A stretch of DNA of 64,000 nt from Pseudoxanthomonas sp. CF125. GTDB lineage: Bacteria; Pseudomonadota; Gammaproteobacteria; Xanthomonadales; Xanthomonadaceae. The stretch's first letter is position 1; each line of letters begins with the position of its first letter. Below the pieces are notes generated by a model. That model saw only the letters and a list, made by a program, of their open reading frames with translations. It had not been told where the DNA came from and made no database searches. The DNA lies in the NCBI RefSeq assembly GCF_900104085.1, contig NZ_FNLD01000001.1:2028331-2092330 (forward strand), read 5' to 3'. Both the position numbers and the translations under genes were made by a program. Positions 33,296 through 42,127 of the stretch are shown here, piece by piece.

Positions 33296-35221
33296 TTACT
33301 TGCCGGCTTCCGTCTTGGCCAGCAACTCTTCGACCGATGCGGTGGTGATCGGGTGATAACCCGGACGCGCCTTGGCGAAGACTTGCTTGGCGAAGGCCAG
33401 GCCCTCGGGCGTCTTCACCAGTTCTTCGTAGATCGGCATGATCAGCTTGCGGCGACCCACGCGTTCCAGGAACGCGCCGATCGCCGGTTGCGCTTCGGCA
33501 TAACCGCTGCGCACGGCCAGCGGATACCAGCGCATGGCGATCTCGCCGTTCTGGGTGCCGGTGAACTTGTAGGCCTCGTCCAGCTGCTTCAACTGCTCGG
33601 CGCCGAGCTTTTCGCCCAGACCGCCGATGAAATGCACCCACTGCTGGGTGGTCCAGACGGAGGTGATCTGCGCATTCGGCAGGGTCTTGCTGCCCAGCCA
33701 GGCGATACGCGCGGTATCGACGATGGCGAAGCCGCGCGACTGCGCTTTCGGCGCGAAATCCGGAATGCCCGGCTCATTGAGCCAGGTGTTCAGCTCGGCA
33801 TCGGTGACCGCGCTGGGATTCTTCGGCAACAGGTTCTTGCGCAGGTAATCGACGAACTGGTCGCTGTTGACGCTCTGGAACGCGTGGTCGGTGAACCAGC
33901 CGCGCAGGAACGGATCGAATACTTCGCGGCCGAAACGCTGCTCCAGGAACTGCAGGAACCAGGCGCCCTTGTTGTACGGAATACCGGACAAGGCCTCATC
34001 CGGATCGCGGCCGGTCAGCGGCGCCAGCACCAGCAGCTGATCGGCGGGCGCGGCGCTCTTGATCTCCGTGGCCAGGTCGGCCTGGTCGATCTGGCGTTCC
34101 ATCTCCGCCGCTTCCTGCCCGTACACCGCCTCGGTGATGCGCGACTGCACGTAGGTGGTGAAGCCTTCGTTCAACCACATGTCCTTGGAGCTGGCGTTGG
34201 TCACCAGGTTGCCGGACCAGCTGTGCGCCAGCTCGTGCGCGATCAGCGACACCAGCGACTTGTCGCCGACGATGACGGTGGGCGTGACGAAGGTCAGGCG
34301 CGGGTTCTCCATGCCGCCGAACGGGAACGACGGCGGCAGCACCAGCATGTCGTAACGACCCCACTGATAAGGGCCGTACAGCGCCTCGGTGGTGGCGATC
34401 ATCTTCTCGGTGTCTTCGAATTCCTTGGCCGCTTTGTCGACCATGGCCGGCTCGGCCCACACGCCGCTACGTGCGGAGATGGGCTTGAACACCAGGTCGC
34501 CCGCGGCGATGGCCAGCAGATACGAAGGAATGGGGTTGGGCATCTTGAAGCTGTAGTCGCCATCGCGCGGCGCGGCCGGGTCGTTGTCGGCGCTCATCAG
34601 CACCATCACGTCGGGGCGGCTGGTGACGTGCGCGCTATAGGTGAAGCGCACGCTGGGCGTGTCCTGCAGCGGCACCCAGCTGCGCGCGTGGATGGCCTGC
34701 GACTGGCTGAACATGAAGGGCAGCTTCTTGCCTTCGGTCATCGACGGTTCCAGCCATTGCAGGCCGGAAGCTTCAGGCGAGGTCTGATAGGCGATGCGCA
34801 CGCTGGGGTTGCGCGCCGGGGTTTCGATGGTCAGCTTGCTGCCGAAGATCTTGTCGTTGGCGGCCAGTTCGTATTTCAGCGGCGTCCAGTTGCCCTTGCC
34901 GTCATCGCCTTCCACCTTGGACAAGGTCAGTGCGCGCGTATCCAGCACCAGTTGGGTGGCGGTTTTGTCTTTCCAATTCAGCTTGTAGGTAGCGGTACCG
35001 CCGATGGTCTTCTTGTCGAAATCGACGGCCAGATCCAGCGCCAGATCGGTGATGACGACCTTGCCGGGCTCGGCATAGGAGCTTTCGTCCTGGCTGCGGT
35101 CCACTTTCACGACGGTAGGCTTGGGTTTGGCGGGAGCGGCTTCGGGGGCGGGGGCGGCTTCGCGGGAACAACCGGCCGCCATCATGGCGGCGCAGGACAG
35201 CAACAGGAAGGTGGAACGCAT
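33296..35221 (-). CDS. M1 family aminopeptidase, lipoprotein type
   Basis: A 641-residue zinc aminopeptidase of the leukotriene-A4-hydrolase/M1 group. The signal MRSTFLLLSCAAMMAAGCSR ends in a lipobox AAGC, so it is periplasmic and lipid-anchored. The exopeptidase motif is FGGMENPRLTFVTP, and zinc sites are HELAHSWSGNL and WLNEGFTTYVQSR. The C-terminal ARM-like helical domain is complete (WTTQQWVHFIGGLGEKLGAE). The frame runs 98 residues upstream, but that part translates repeat A copy 3 (GRGVLWGRRPAASF) and is rejected. Confidence 0.94.
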   Translation of the reverse strand: MRSTFLLLSCAAMMAAGCSREAAPAPEAAPAKPKPTVVKVDRSQDESSYAEPGKVVITDLALDLAVDFDKKTIGGTATYKLNWKDKTATQLVLDTRALTLSKVEGDDGKGNWTPLKYELAANDKIFGSKLTIETPARNPSVRIAYQTSPEASGLQWLEPSMTEGKKLPFMFSQSQAIHARSWVPLQDTPSVRFTYSAHVTSRPDVMVLMSADNDPAAPRDGDYSFKMPNPIPSYLLAIAAGDLVFKPISARSGVWAEPAMVDKAAKEFEDTEKMIATTEALYGPYQWGRYDMLVLPPSFPFGGMENPRLTFVTPTVIVGDKSLVSLIAHELAHSWSGNLVTNASSKDMWLNEGFTTYVQSRITEAVYGQEAAEMERQIDQADLATEIKSAAPADQLLVLAPLTGRDPDEALSGIPYNKGAWFLQFLEQRFGREVFDPFLRGWFTDHAFQSVNSDQFVDYLRKNLLPKNPSAVTDAELNTWLNEPGIPDFAPKAQSRGFAIVDTARIAWLGSKTLPNAQITSVWTTQQWVHFIGGLGEKLGAEQLKQLDEAYKFTGTQNGEIAMRWYPLAVRSGYAEAQPAIGAFLERVGRRKLIMPIYEELVKTPEGLAFAKQVFAKARPGYHPITTASVEELLAKTEAGK

Positions 35222-35330
35222 CAGTAAATCCAGGGTCAGGGGATGGCCTAGTTTACCCCGCTCGCAGGTAGGGTTCCTGGCCACGTACAGGCCCCAACGC
35301 ATGCGGGAACGGCAAAGTGCGAGCGGCGTC

Positions 35331-35437
35331 CTGTGGGAGCGGCGTCCCGCCGCGAGCTTTCGACCTATGAACCGCGTAAGAAGGCTTGAGCCCAATCTTG
35401 AAAGCTCAAAGCTCGCGGCGGGACGCCGCCCCCACAG
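35331..35437. repeat. palindromic repeat family A, copy 3
   Basis: Arms CTGTGGGAGCGGCGTCCCGC... (35331-35360) and the inverse (35408-35437) are nearly perfect around a 47-bp loop. It lies in the 275-bp gap between the M1 peptidase start and the DUF1080 stop. Confidence 0.88.
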
Positions 35438-35496
35438 GACGCCTCTCCCACAGGCTCTCCTTTTACTGAACCCTGCTCCAGCGGATGCCGCTCCGC

Positions 35497-36267
35497 TTAG
35501 ATCTCTCTTATCCAAATATTCCTGAAGCTGATGGGCTCACTCGGATCTCCGTGATCCTGAAGCTTGATGGGTGCCGGACCATGCTTCTTGTAAAACGGTT
35601 TACCGATATAAACGGTAACGCCTTGCAGCTCGACATTGTTCTGCACCAGCACCCCGTTGAGGAACGCCGTCACCCTTGCCGGACTCTTCAGCGACCCATC
35701 GTCGTTGAACCTGGGAGCGGTCCAGACCACATCGTAGGCCTGCCATTCCCCGGGCCTTCTATTGGCATTGACCAGCGGAACATGCTGCTTGTAGATCGCG
35801 CCTGCCTGGCCGTTGGAATAGGTCCTGTTGTTGTAGGAATCCAGGATCTGGATTTCGTAACCTTCGTCACCAGGGCCGGTGGAAGCAAGGAACAAGCCAC
35901 TGTTCCCGCGCGCCTGCCCTTCGCCGCTGATGTTCCCGGGGATTCGCCATTCGAGATGCAACTGGTAGTCGGTGAACGAGCGCTTGGTGCGGATGTTTCC
36001 GGTGCCTTTCTTCACCGTGACCGCGCCGCCAGAAACCGTCCATTGCGCAGGAGCATTCGCATCGGCGGCCGACGCCCATTCATCCAGGTTCGTCCCATCG
36101 AACAGAACGATGGCATCGGCCGGCGGCGCCGTATTGCCGGCCGCGGCGGGCGTTACGACTTCGGGTTCGGGCTGCCAGACCTCGGTGGCTTTCGGGTCTT
36201 TGCTTTCCTGGGCCGATGCTGCGTTCATGGAGAGAATGACGAAAGCGATAGCCGGAAGTTTTCCCAT
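35497..36267 (-). CDS. DUF1080 (3-keto-disaccharide hydrolase-like) exported protein
   Basis: A 256-residue protein with signal peptide MGKLPAIAFVILSMNAASAQ. The DUF1080 concanavalin-like fold is shown by VLFDGTNLDEWASAADANAP, FTDYQLHLEWRIPGNISGEG, NSGLFLASTGPGDEGYEIQI and a C-terminal RNIWIREI. Some family members act on 3-keto-glycosides, others only bind. The function here is unproven. It lies downstream of ubiE on the same strand (28 bp gap) and may be co-transcribed with it. Confidence 0.9.
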   Translation of the reverse strand: MGKLPAIAFVILSMNAASAQESKDPKATEVWQPEPEVVTPAAAGNTAPPADAIVLFDGTNLDEWASAADANAPAQWTVSGGAVTVKKGTGNIRTKRSFTDYQLHLEWRIPGNISGEGQARGNSGLFLASTGPGDEGYEIQILDSYNNRTYSNGQAGAIYKQHVPLVNANRRPGEWQAYDVVWTAPRFNDDGSLKSPARVTAFLNGVLVQNNVELQGVTVYIGKPFYKKHGPAPIKLQDHGDPSEPISFRNIWIREI

Positions 36268-36295
36268 TTTTTCTGCCTGCGAGGAGTCGCCTGTA

Positions 36296-37072
36296 TCAGA
36301 CCTTGTAACCCGTATGCACCGCCACGATGCCGGCGGACAGATTCTTGTAGCTGCAGCGCTCGAAACCGGCTTCCTGCATCATCGTCTTCAGTTCTTCCTG
36401 CGGCGGATGCTTGCGGATGCTTTCGGCCAGGTATTGATAGCTGCCGGCGTCCTTGGCGAACAACTGGCCCAGCCTGGGCAGGATCTTGAACGAGTGGAAA
36501 TCGTAGACCGGCTTGAACCAGTCCACCGTCACTTCCGAGAATTCCAGCACCCGCGCCTGCCCGCCGACCTTGAGCACGCGGAACATCTCGCGCAGGCCGG
36601 CGTCCTTGTCAGTGACGTTGCGCAGGCCGAAAGCGATGGTGACCAGGTCGAAGCTGTTGTCGGGAAACGGCAACGCTTCGGCATTGCACTGCACGTAGTC
36701 CAGCCCGGCGACCAGGCCGCGGTTGGTCATGCGGTCTCGGCCGACCGAAAGCATGCCGGCGTTGATGTCGCCCAGCACCACGCGTCCATCAGAGTCGGCG
36801 CCTTCCGGACCCACCCGGTCCTTCAGCAACGCCGCGATATCGCCGGTGCCGCCAGCCAGGTCCAGTACCCGGTCGCCGCGCTTGACCTGCGCGGTGCCGA
36901 CGAAATAGCGCTTCCACACCCGGTGCACGCCCAGGCTCATCAGGTCGTTCATCAGGTCGTAGTTGCCCGCGACCGAAGAGAACACTTCGCCGACCAGCTT
37001 CTGCTTGTCCTTGGCGGCGACGTCCTTGAAGCCGAAATGGGTGGTGCCGGATTTGTAGGGGGATTCGCTCAT
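36296..37072 (-). CDS. ubiE: ubiquinone/menaquinone C-methyltransferase
   Basis: A 258-residue SAM-dependent methyltransferase of quinone biosynthesis. N-terminal TTHFGFKDVAAKDKQKLVGE, the UbiE signature NYDLMNDLMSLGVHRVWKR, the SAM motif VLDLAGGTGDIAALL and VTIAFGLRNVTDKDAGLREM are intact, and the C-terminus SAGIVAVHTGYKV is typical. It adds the methyl group to the benzoquinol (and in some species naphthoquinol) ring. The length is normal. Confidence 0.96.
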   Translation of the reverse strand: MSESPYKSGTTHFGFKDVAAKDKQKLVGEVFSSVAGNYDLMNDLMSLGVHRVWKRYFVGTAQVKRGDRVLDLAGGTGDIAALLKDRVGPEGADSDGRVVLGDINAGMLSVGRDRMTNRGLVAGLDYVQCNAEALPFPDNSFDLVTIAFGLRNVTDKDAGLREMFRVLKVGGQARVLEFSEVTVDWFKPVYDFHSFKILPRLGQLFAKDAGSYQYLAESIRKHPPQEELKTMMQEAGFERCSYKNLSAGIVAVHTGYKV

Positions 37073-37181
37073 GCCGCGATTATCGCACTACAGGCGCGGA
37101 GGTCGCCCGCGAACCGTCCATTCGGTGCGGAAAGAACCGCGCACGCCCGGCGGCGCACGCGCCAAAGCCCCTTGAGATCGG

Positions 37182-38780
37182 CTATTTGATGCGCCCGCCG
37201 CATTGCTTCTGCGTGGAGACCCCACGTCCTGTCGCGCAATCGCCTGCCTGGCGGGGCTTGCGGCTCGCCGGGGTCGACAGCAGCGCCGGCTGCGAGGCGC
37301 TGGCGGTGCCGCCGGTCGAGCGGCGCACCGGTGCGGGACCGCCCATGTAGCGCGGCTGTGGCCCCAGCGACACCACGAAGCCTGTCGCGGTTTCCGACTC
37401 CACCGTGACCCAATAGGCGTTGTAGGGCGACACCCAGGTTTCCCCCACCTTGAACATCGACTCCTCGTTGTTCGAAACATTGGCCGGGGGCACGGCAGCA
37501 TCGATGCTGTAAGCCATGTCGCCATTGACGACGCGATGGATGATGACCGCGTTTCCGGCCAGGTTGGCTTCATAGGCGCCGGTGCGCTTGCGCGCCTCCA
37601 ATGTGTACAGGACCCCGGCTTCCTGCGGAATGGTGAACACGACCATCTGCGTGTTCAGCGAACCCGCCAGACTGGCCGCGTCCAGGTTGACTGTCACCCG
37701 TGGTCCGCCGGCCGCCACCGTCCGCTTGCGCGCCGCATCCACCCAGCCCAGGCGATCGCGCTGGTAGATGTTGATGTGCTTGGGCAGGGTGCCGTAGGTC
37801 GCATTGGCGACGGCGTTGCGCCATCCATCGCTCATCACGTCCCAGGGATTGTCGTAGGGGTCGTCGTCGCCGTCGGAATTGTTCGAGTGCGGCAGGCCGT
37901 AGCCGTGGCCCATTTCATGCGCCAGCGGCGCCAGGTTGTTGAACGCCCAGGGCGGATTCCAGGTGTTGCGGATGCACCGGTTGGCGCCTTCCAGGGGACC
38001 GCAAGCGCCGCCGCCCCATGCAAAACCGTCCAGGTCGCCATTGAACATCATGTTGATGCCCTGAACCGCATTGAAATTCACCACCGGATCGGCCGCGGCC
38101 GCGCAGTCCTCGAACAGCTTGTCCAGGTCGGCTTTTCCATCGCCTTCGCCAGTGATGTAGTACGAACGCGGCTGGGGCAAGGTGAACCAGCCATAGGCGT
38201 CGCTGCCCGCGAGGGTTACTTTTCCGTACGACACCTCTGGCCAGTAATGGCCCAGCTGGCCGGCCAGCGTGCCGTACTGGCCGCGGAAAAACTCCACCGT
38301 CTTCTGCTCGGTAGCGATGTCGGAAAATTTGCAGGCCACCGTCACCCAGCGCGTGGTGCCCGCGACCGCCTTGGCCACCGGACCGGTCTTCAGCGGAACC
38401 GCCGGGTCGTAACTCTGGCCAAGATTGTCGGCCGGAACGATGGCTTCGACTTTCCCGCGCGCCGCACGGCGGGGATCGGTGCCGAAATCGACCGCCACCC
38501 GGCGGTTGGCCAGCGCATACAGATCGCCGGCGGCAATGCGCGCCTGCGCCGGGTCCAGCGCCTGGCGCTTGCCGTCGTCGGTCACCAGAGCGACCCGGAG
38601 TTTGCCGGTTCGCTTCGCCTGACCGTCATCTCCACGTGGGTCGCCCCATTGCAGTTGCAGCTGTCCTTGGACGATCTGGGCCCGGGCCTGCAAAGCGCCC
38701 ATCATCAGCACCGCTCCCAGACCGCACGCCAGCATGGCCCGCATGCCGAGCGTGAGCGATGCGCTTTTCCCTATTGCCAC
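37182..38780 (-). CDS. secreted metzincin/M6-like metalloprotease
   Basis: A 532-residue protein with a signal peptide ending LQARAQ. The zinc motif is LAHEMGHGYGLPHSNN (HEMGHGYGLPH, the extended HExxHxxGxxH pattern), followed by NPWDVMSDGW, which gives a Met-turn. The C-terminal third is beta-rich, with a Ser/Thr-rich linker and a Cys pair (GDCATGRGVSTQKQCGG) at the end. The N-terminal region (about 35-150) is probably a propeptide or accessory domain. It is likely to be secreted. No neighbour suggests the target; it is monocistronic. Confidence 0.88.
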   Translation of the reverse strand: MAIGKSASLTLGMRAMLACGLGAVLMMGALQARAQIVQGQLQLQWGDPRGDDGQAKRTGKLRVALVTDDGKRQALDPAQARIAAGDLYALANRRVAVDFGTDPRRAARGKVEAIVPADNLGQSYDPAVPLKTGPVAKAVAGTTRWVTVACKFSDIATEQKTVEFFRGQYGTLAGQLGHYWPEVSYGKVTLAGSDAYGWFTLPQPRSYYITGEGDGKADLDKLFEDCAAAADPVVNFNAVQGINMMFNGDLDGFAWGGGACGPLEGANRCIRNTWNPPWAFNNLAPLAHEMGHGYGLPHSNNSDGDDDPYDNPWDVMSDGWRNAVANATYGTLPKHINIYQRDRLGWVDAARKRTVAAGGPRVTVNLDAASLAGSLNTQMVVFTIPQEAGVLYTLEARKRTGAYEANLAGNAVIIHRVVNGDMAYSIDAAVPPANVSNNEESMFKVGETWVSPYNAYWVTVESETATGFVVSLGPQPRYMGGPAPVRRSTGGTASASQPALLSTPASRKPRQAGDCATGRGVSTQKQCGGRIK

Positions 38781-38937
38781 GTCAGCCCCCTGATCTTTGC
38801 GGAAGCAACCCTACGCCTCCGATTCCCGCCCTTACTAGATAGACGACAAGCACCGGCGCTGGGGTGACCCAGGCCGCATTTCCCGAATCGCCTGCGCACG
38901 TGGCAACATCCTACCGCGCCGCCCCTTCCGGATTTGC

Positions 38938-39390
38938 ATGGACACCATCGACTACCGCTCCCTGCTGGAAACCGCTGTCGCCGAGGCCCGCCGGGGCCTG
39001 GCCGAAGGCGGCATCCCCATCGGCGCGGCTCTTTTCCACAACGACGGCAGACTGCTGGGTTGCGGCCACAATCGGCGCATTCAGGAAAACGATCCTTCGG
39101 TCCACGGCGAAACCGACGCCTTCCGCAAAGCCGGCCGCCAGCGCCGCTACCGCGACACCATCATGGTCACCACCCTGGCGCCCTGCTGGTACTGCAGCGG
39201 CCTGGTCCGGCAGTTCAACATCGGCACGGTGGTGGTGGGCGAGTCGGTCAACTTCGGCGGCGGCATCGATTGGCTGCGCGAGAACGGGGTCAAGGTCGTC
39301 GATCTGCACGACGAGGAATGCATCAGCATGCTGGGCGATTACATCGCGGCCAATCCGGAAGTGTGGAACGAGGATATCGGCGAGGATTGA
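38938..39390 (+). CDS. nucleoside/cytosine deaminase family protein
   Basis: A 150-residue zinc deaminase: HGETDAFRKAGRQ supplies His and catalytic Glu, and TTLAPCWYCSGLVRQFN supplies the two Cys ligands. The N-terminus MDTIDYRSLLETAVAEARRG and RGLAEGGIPIGAALFHNDGR are standard. The layout is like yeast-type cytosine deaminase or guanine deaminase more than TadA. It probably deaminates a free base or nucleoside in pyrimidine or purine salvage. A later in-frame gene of the OsmC family follows 49 bp downstream on the same strand. Confidence 0.9.
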   Translation: MDTIDYRSLLETAVAEARRGLAEGGIPIGAALFHNDGRLLGCGHNRRIQENDPSVHGETDAFRKAGRQRRYRDTIMVTTLAPCWYCSGLVRQFNIGTVVVGESVNFGGGIDWLRENGVKVVDLHDEECISMLGDYIAANPEVWNEDIGED

Positions 39391-39438
39391 ACTTGGTCGG
39401 CGAGTAAGATCGCACTCTCAACTCTGTCGAGCGACGCC

Positions 39439-39888
39439 ATGTCCGAACATAAGACCACTATCCAATGGAAACGCGACGGCAAGCCCTTCACCCCGGATGG
39501 CTACAGCCGCGACCATGAATGGAATTTCGAACGCGGGCAACGTCTCACCGGCTCCGCGGCACCGGCCTACCTGGGCAGCGCGCACGGCGTGGACCCGGAG
39601 GAAGCTTTGGTGGTGGCGCTGTCGTCGTGCCACATGCTGACCCTGCTGGCGATCGCCGCCAAGAAGGGCTGGGTCATCGACAGTTACGCCGATGAGGCCG
39701 TAGGCACGCTGGGCAAGAACGATGCCGGCAGGATCGCCCTGACCGGCGTCACCCTGCGGCCCAAGATCGTGTTCGCCGAAGGCAGCGCGCCCGATGCCGA
39801 AGGACTGCAACGCCTGCACCATTCGGCGCACGAGCATTGCTTCATCGCCAATTCGGTGAAGACCGAGGTCACCATCGAACCGCAATGA
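39439..39888 (+). CDS. OsmC/Ohr family protein
   Basis: A 149-residue protein with the OsmC fold: PAYLGSAHGVDPEEALVVAL with SSCHMLTLLAIAAKKG supplying one catalytic Cys, and HSAHEHCFIANSVK supplying the second. This two-cysteine arrangement is the basis of organic hydroperoxide reduction. The start at ATG 39439 has no strong ribosome site. The gene ends just before a family B palindrome at 39896. Confidence 0.9.
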   Translation: MSEHKTTIQWKRDGKPFTPDGYSRDHEWNFERGQRLTGSAAPAYLGSAHGVDPEEALVVALSSCHMLTLLAIAAKKGWVIDSYADEAVGTLGKNDAGRIALTGVTLRPKIVFAEGSAPDAEGLQRLHHSAHEHCFIANSVKTEVTIEPQ

Positions 39889-39895
39889 CCCGGAT

Positions 39896-39964
39896 TTGTA
39901 GGAGCGGGCCCTGCCCGCGACGCTGTTGGTGGTAATGCGTCGCGGGCAGGGCCCGCTCCTACAA
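39896..39964. repeat. palindromic repeat family B, copy 1
   Basis: Perfect 28-bp arms (TTGTAGGAGCGGGCCCTGCC... and the inverse) around a 13-base loop. It lies between the convergent ends of the OsmC gene and hslU, so it may terminate both. Confidence 0.9.
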
Positions 39965-39969
39965 GGGAC

Positions 39970-41331
39970 TCAGAGAATGTAGCGGCTCAGGTCGGGGTCT
40001 TGCACCAGTTCGCCCAGATGCGCGTCGACATAGGCGCGGTCGATGCTGACTTTCTGCCCATCGCGGTCGGGGGCTTCGTAACTCAAGGTATCGAGCAGCC
40101 GTTCCAGCACGGTGTGCAGGCGGCGCGCACCGATGTTCTCCTGGCGCTCGTTGACCTGCGCAGCGATCTCCGCGAGGCGATCGACGGCATCGGTGGTGAA
40201 TTCCACGGTCACGCCCTCGGTCAGCAACAGCGCCTCGTACTGGCGGGTCAACGCGGCCTTGGGTTCGGTGAGGATGCGTACGAAATCGTCCTTGGACAAC
40301 GCCGAGAGCTCCACGCGGATGGGGAAGCGGCCCTGCAGTTCGGGAATCAGATCGCTGGGCTTGGCCAGATGGAACGCGCCGGAGGCGATGAACAGGATAT
40401 GGTCGGTCTTGACCGTGCCGTACTTGGTGCTGACGTTGGAACCTTCAACCAGCGGCAGCAGGTCGCGCTGCACGCCTTCGCGGCTTACGTCGCCGCCGCT
40501 CATGTTGCCGCCGCGCTTGGCGACTTTGTCGATCTCGTCGATGAACACGATGCCGTTCTGTTCGCAGGCCTCGATGGCCGCGGTACGGATATCGTCTTCG
40601 TTGACGAGCTTGGCTGCTTCCTCTTCCACCAGCTGGGGACGCGCGGCCTTGATGGTCAGCGTGCGCGTATGCGATTTGGCGCCGCCCATGCTGGAGAACA
40701 TCTGCCGCAGCTGCTGGCCCATTTCCTCCATGCCCGGCGGAGTCATGATATCCATGCTGACGTTGGCCGAGAGTTCGAGTTCGATCTCGCGGTCGTCCAG
40801 CTCGCCGGCGCGCAGCATCTTGCGGAACTTGATGCGGGTATCGCCGTCGTGCGCCGAGGGTTCGTTGCGGGCGGCTTCGGCGTCGAAACCGATGCCGGCG
40901 CTACGCCGCGGCAACAGCGCATCCAGGATGCGGTCTTCGGCACGCTCCTCGGCCTGGGTGCGTACGCGCACCTTGGCCTGTTCGCGGTACATCTTGACGG
41001 CAGTGTCGGCCAGGTCGCGCACGATCTGCTCCACGTCCTTGCCCACGTAGCCGACTTCGGTGAAACGGGTGGCTTCCACTTTCACGAACGGCGCGTTGGC
41101 CAGCGTGGCCAGCCGGCGTGCGATCTCGGTCTTGCCCACGCCGGTGGGGCCGATCATCAGGATATTCTTCGGCATCACCTCGTCGCGCAGGTCGGGCTGC
41201 AGCTGCATGCGCCGCCAGCGGTTGCGCAGGGCGATGGCCACCGCGCGCTTGGCGCCGTGCTGGCCGACGATGTGGCGGTCGAGTTCCTGCACGATCTCGC
41301 GCGGGGTCATGGTGGAGTTGTTGTCGTTCAT
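39970..41331 (-). CDS. hslU: HslU, ATPase subunit of the HslVU protease
   Basis: A 453-residue AAA+ unfoldase starting [20 protein letters not shown]; the longer frame to 41397 runs through a palindrome and is rejected. It has Walker A (GPTGVGKTE), Walker B ([17 protein letters not shown]), an I-domain with [11 protein letters not shown], and the C-terminal RYIL tail that activates HslV. It unfolds substrates for the HslV chamber. It lies 81 bp downstream of hslV, with a palindrome between. Confidence 0.97.
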   Translation of the reverse strand: MNDNNSTMTPREIVQELDRHIVGQHGAKRAVAIALRNRWRRMQLQPDLRDEVMPKNILMIGPTGVGKTEIARRLATLANAPFVKVEATRFTEVGYVGKDVEQIVRDLADTAVKMYREQAKVRVRTQAEERAEDRILDALLPRRSAGIGFDAEAARNEPSAHDGDTRIKFRKMLRAGELDDREIELELSANVSMDIMTPPGMEEMGQQLRQMFSSMGGAKSHTRTLTIKAARPQLVEEEAAKLVNEDDIRTAAIEACEQNGIVFIDEIDKVAKRGGNMSGGDVSREGVQRDLLPLVEGSNVSTKYGTVKTDHILFIASGAFHLAKPSDLIPELQGRFPIRVELSALSKDDFVRILTEPKAALTRQYEALLLTEGVTVEFTTDAVDRLAEIAAQVNERQENIGARRLHTVLERLLDTLSYEAPDRDGQKVSIDRAYVDAHLGELVQDPDLSRYIL

Positions 41332-41344
41332 GGATAGGCTTTTC

Positions 41345-41408
41345 GTAGGAGCGACGTAAGTCGCGAATGGAAACGGCACGGATCGGTCGCGACTCACGTC
41401 GCTCCTAC
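41345..41408. repeat. palindromic repeat family C, copy 1 (between hslV and hslU)
   Basis: GTAGGAGCGACGTAAGTCGC and its near-inverse TCGCGACTCACGTCGCTCCT pair across about 20 bp. It fills the 81-bp gap of the hslV-hslU pair. Confidence 0.88.
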
Positions 41409-41412
41409 GCGC

Positions 41413-41964
41413 TCACAATTCCTCTACCACCACGTTGCGGTTGGTGTAGATGCAGATATCGCCGGCGATGTTCAACGACTCTACCGCGATGGATTTGGCG
41501 TCCATCTCGGTATGCGCCATCAACGCGCGCGCCGCCGACAAGGCGTAGGAGCCGCCGGAGCCGATGGCGATGATGCCGTCTTCCGGCTCGATCACATCCC
41601 CGGTGCCGCTGATGATCAGCGAGGTGTCCTTGTCGGCCACCGCCAGCAGCGCCTCGAGCTTGCCCAGACGGCGCTCGGTGCGCCAGTCCTTGGCCAGCTC
41701 TACCGCGGCGCGCTGCAGCTGGCCGTGTTTTTCGAGCTTGGCTTCGAACAGTTCGAACAGGGTGAACGCATCGGCCGCAGCACCGGCGAAACCGGCCAGC
41801 ACCTGGCCGTCGCGGCCCAGCCTGCGCACCTTGCGCGCATTGCCTTTCATCACCGTATTGCCCAGCGTGACCTGGCCGTCGCCGGCCACGGCGACGCGGC
41901 CGTTGCGCCGCACCGACAGGATGGTGGTGGCGTGGAAAACATTGGGGTTCTGACTGGGGTCCAT
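41413..41964 (-). CDS. hslV: HslV, peptidase subunit of the HslVU protease
   Basis: A 183-residue proteasome-like threonine peptidase. It starts [20 protein letters not shown] at 41964. The catalytic Thr, first residue in E. coli after Met removal, here follows a 12-residue extension, so a propeptide must be cut for activity. The [20 protein letters not shown] and [20 protein letters not shown] blocks are normal. It is the first gene of the pair. Confidence 0.96.
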   Translation of the reverse strand: MDPSQNPNVFHATTILSVRRNGRVAVAGDGQVTLGNTVMKGNARKVRRLGRDGQVLAGFAGAAADAFTLFELFEAKLEKHGQLQRAAVELAKDWRTERRLGKLEALLAVADKDTSLIISGTGDVIEPEDGIIAIGSGGSYALSAARALMAHTEMDAKSIAVESLNIAGDICIYTNRNVVVEEL

Positions 41965-42038
41965 GCGGCCTCCGAAGTGGTAACTAGGAGGTGGGGACGG
42001 CCTGGGCGGGTTCAAGCATGACCAATGGCAGATAGTCC

Positions 42039-42121
42039 CCTGTAGGAGCGGGCCCTGCCCGCGACGCTCTTCTCCGCGTATCGGGAAAAAGAGCGTCGCG
42101 GGCAGGGCCCGCTCCTACAGG
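42039..42121. repeat. palindromic repeat family B, copy 2
   Basis: Perfect 33-bp arms (CCTGTAGGAGCGGGCCCTGC... ) with a 17-base loop, between hslV and xerC. Copies 3 and 4 are at 43038 and 45854. Confidence 0.9.
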
Positions 42122-42127
42122 AAGAGG

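Noticed and set aside
32573..35227. Plus-strand ORF of 884 codons opposite the hydrolase and M1 peptidase genes
   Set aside because: No domain is visible, and the minus-strand genes carry intact catalytic motifs and signal peptides.
35222..35515. N-terminal extension of the M1 aminopeptidase
   Set aside because: The extension translates palindrome family A copy 3, and the lipoprotein signal begins at 35221.
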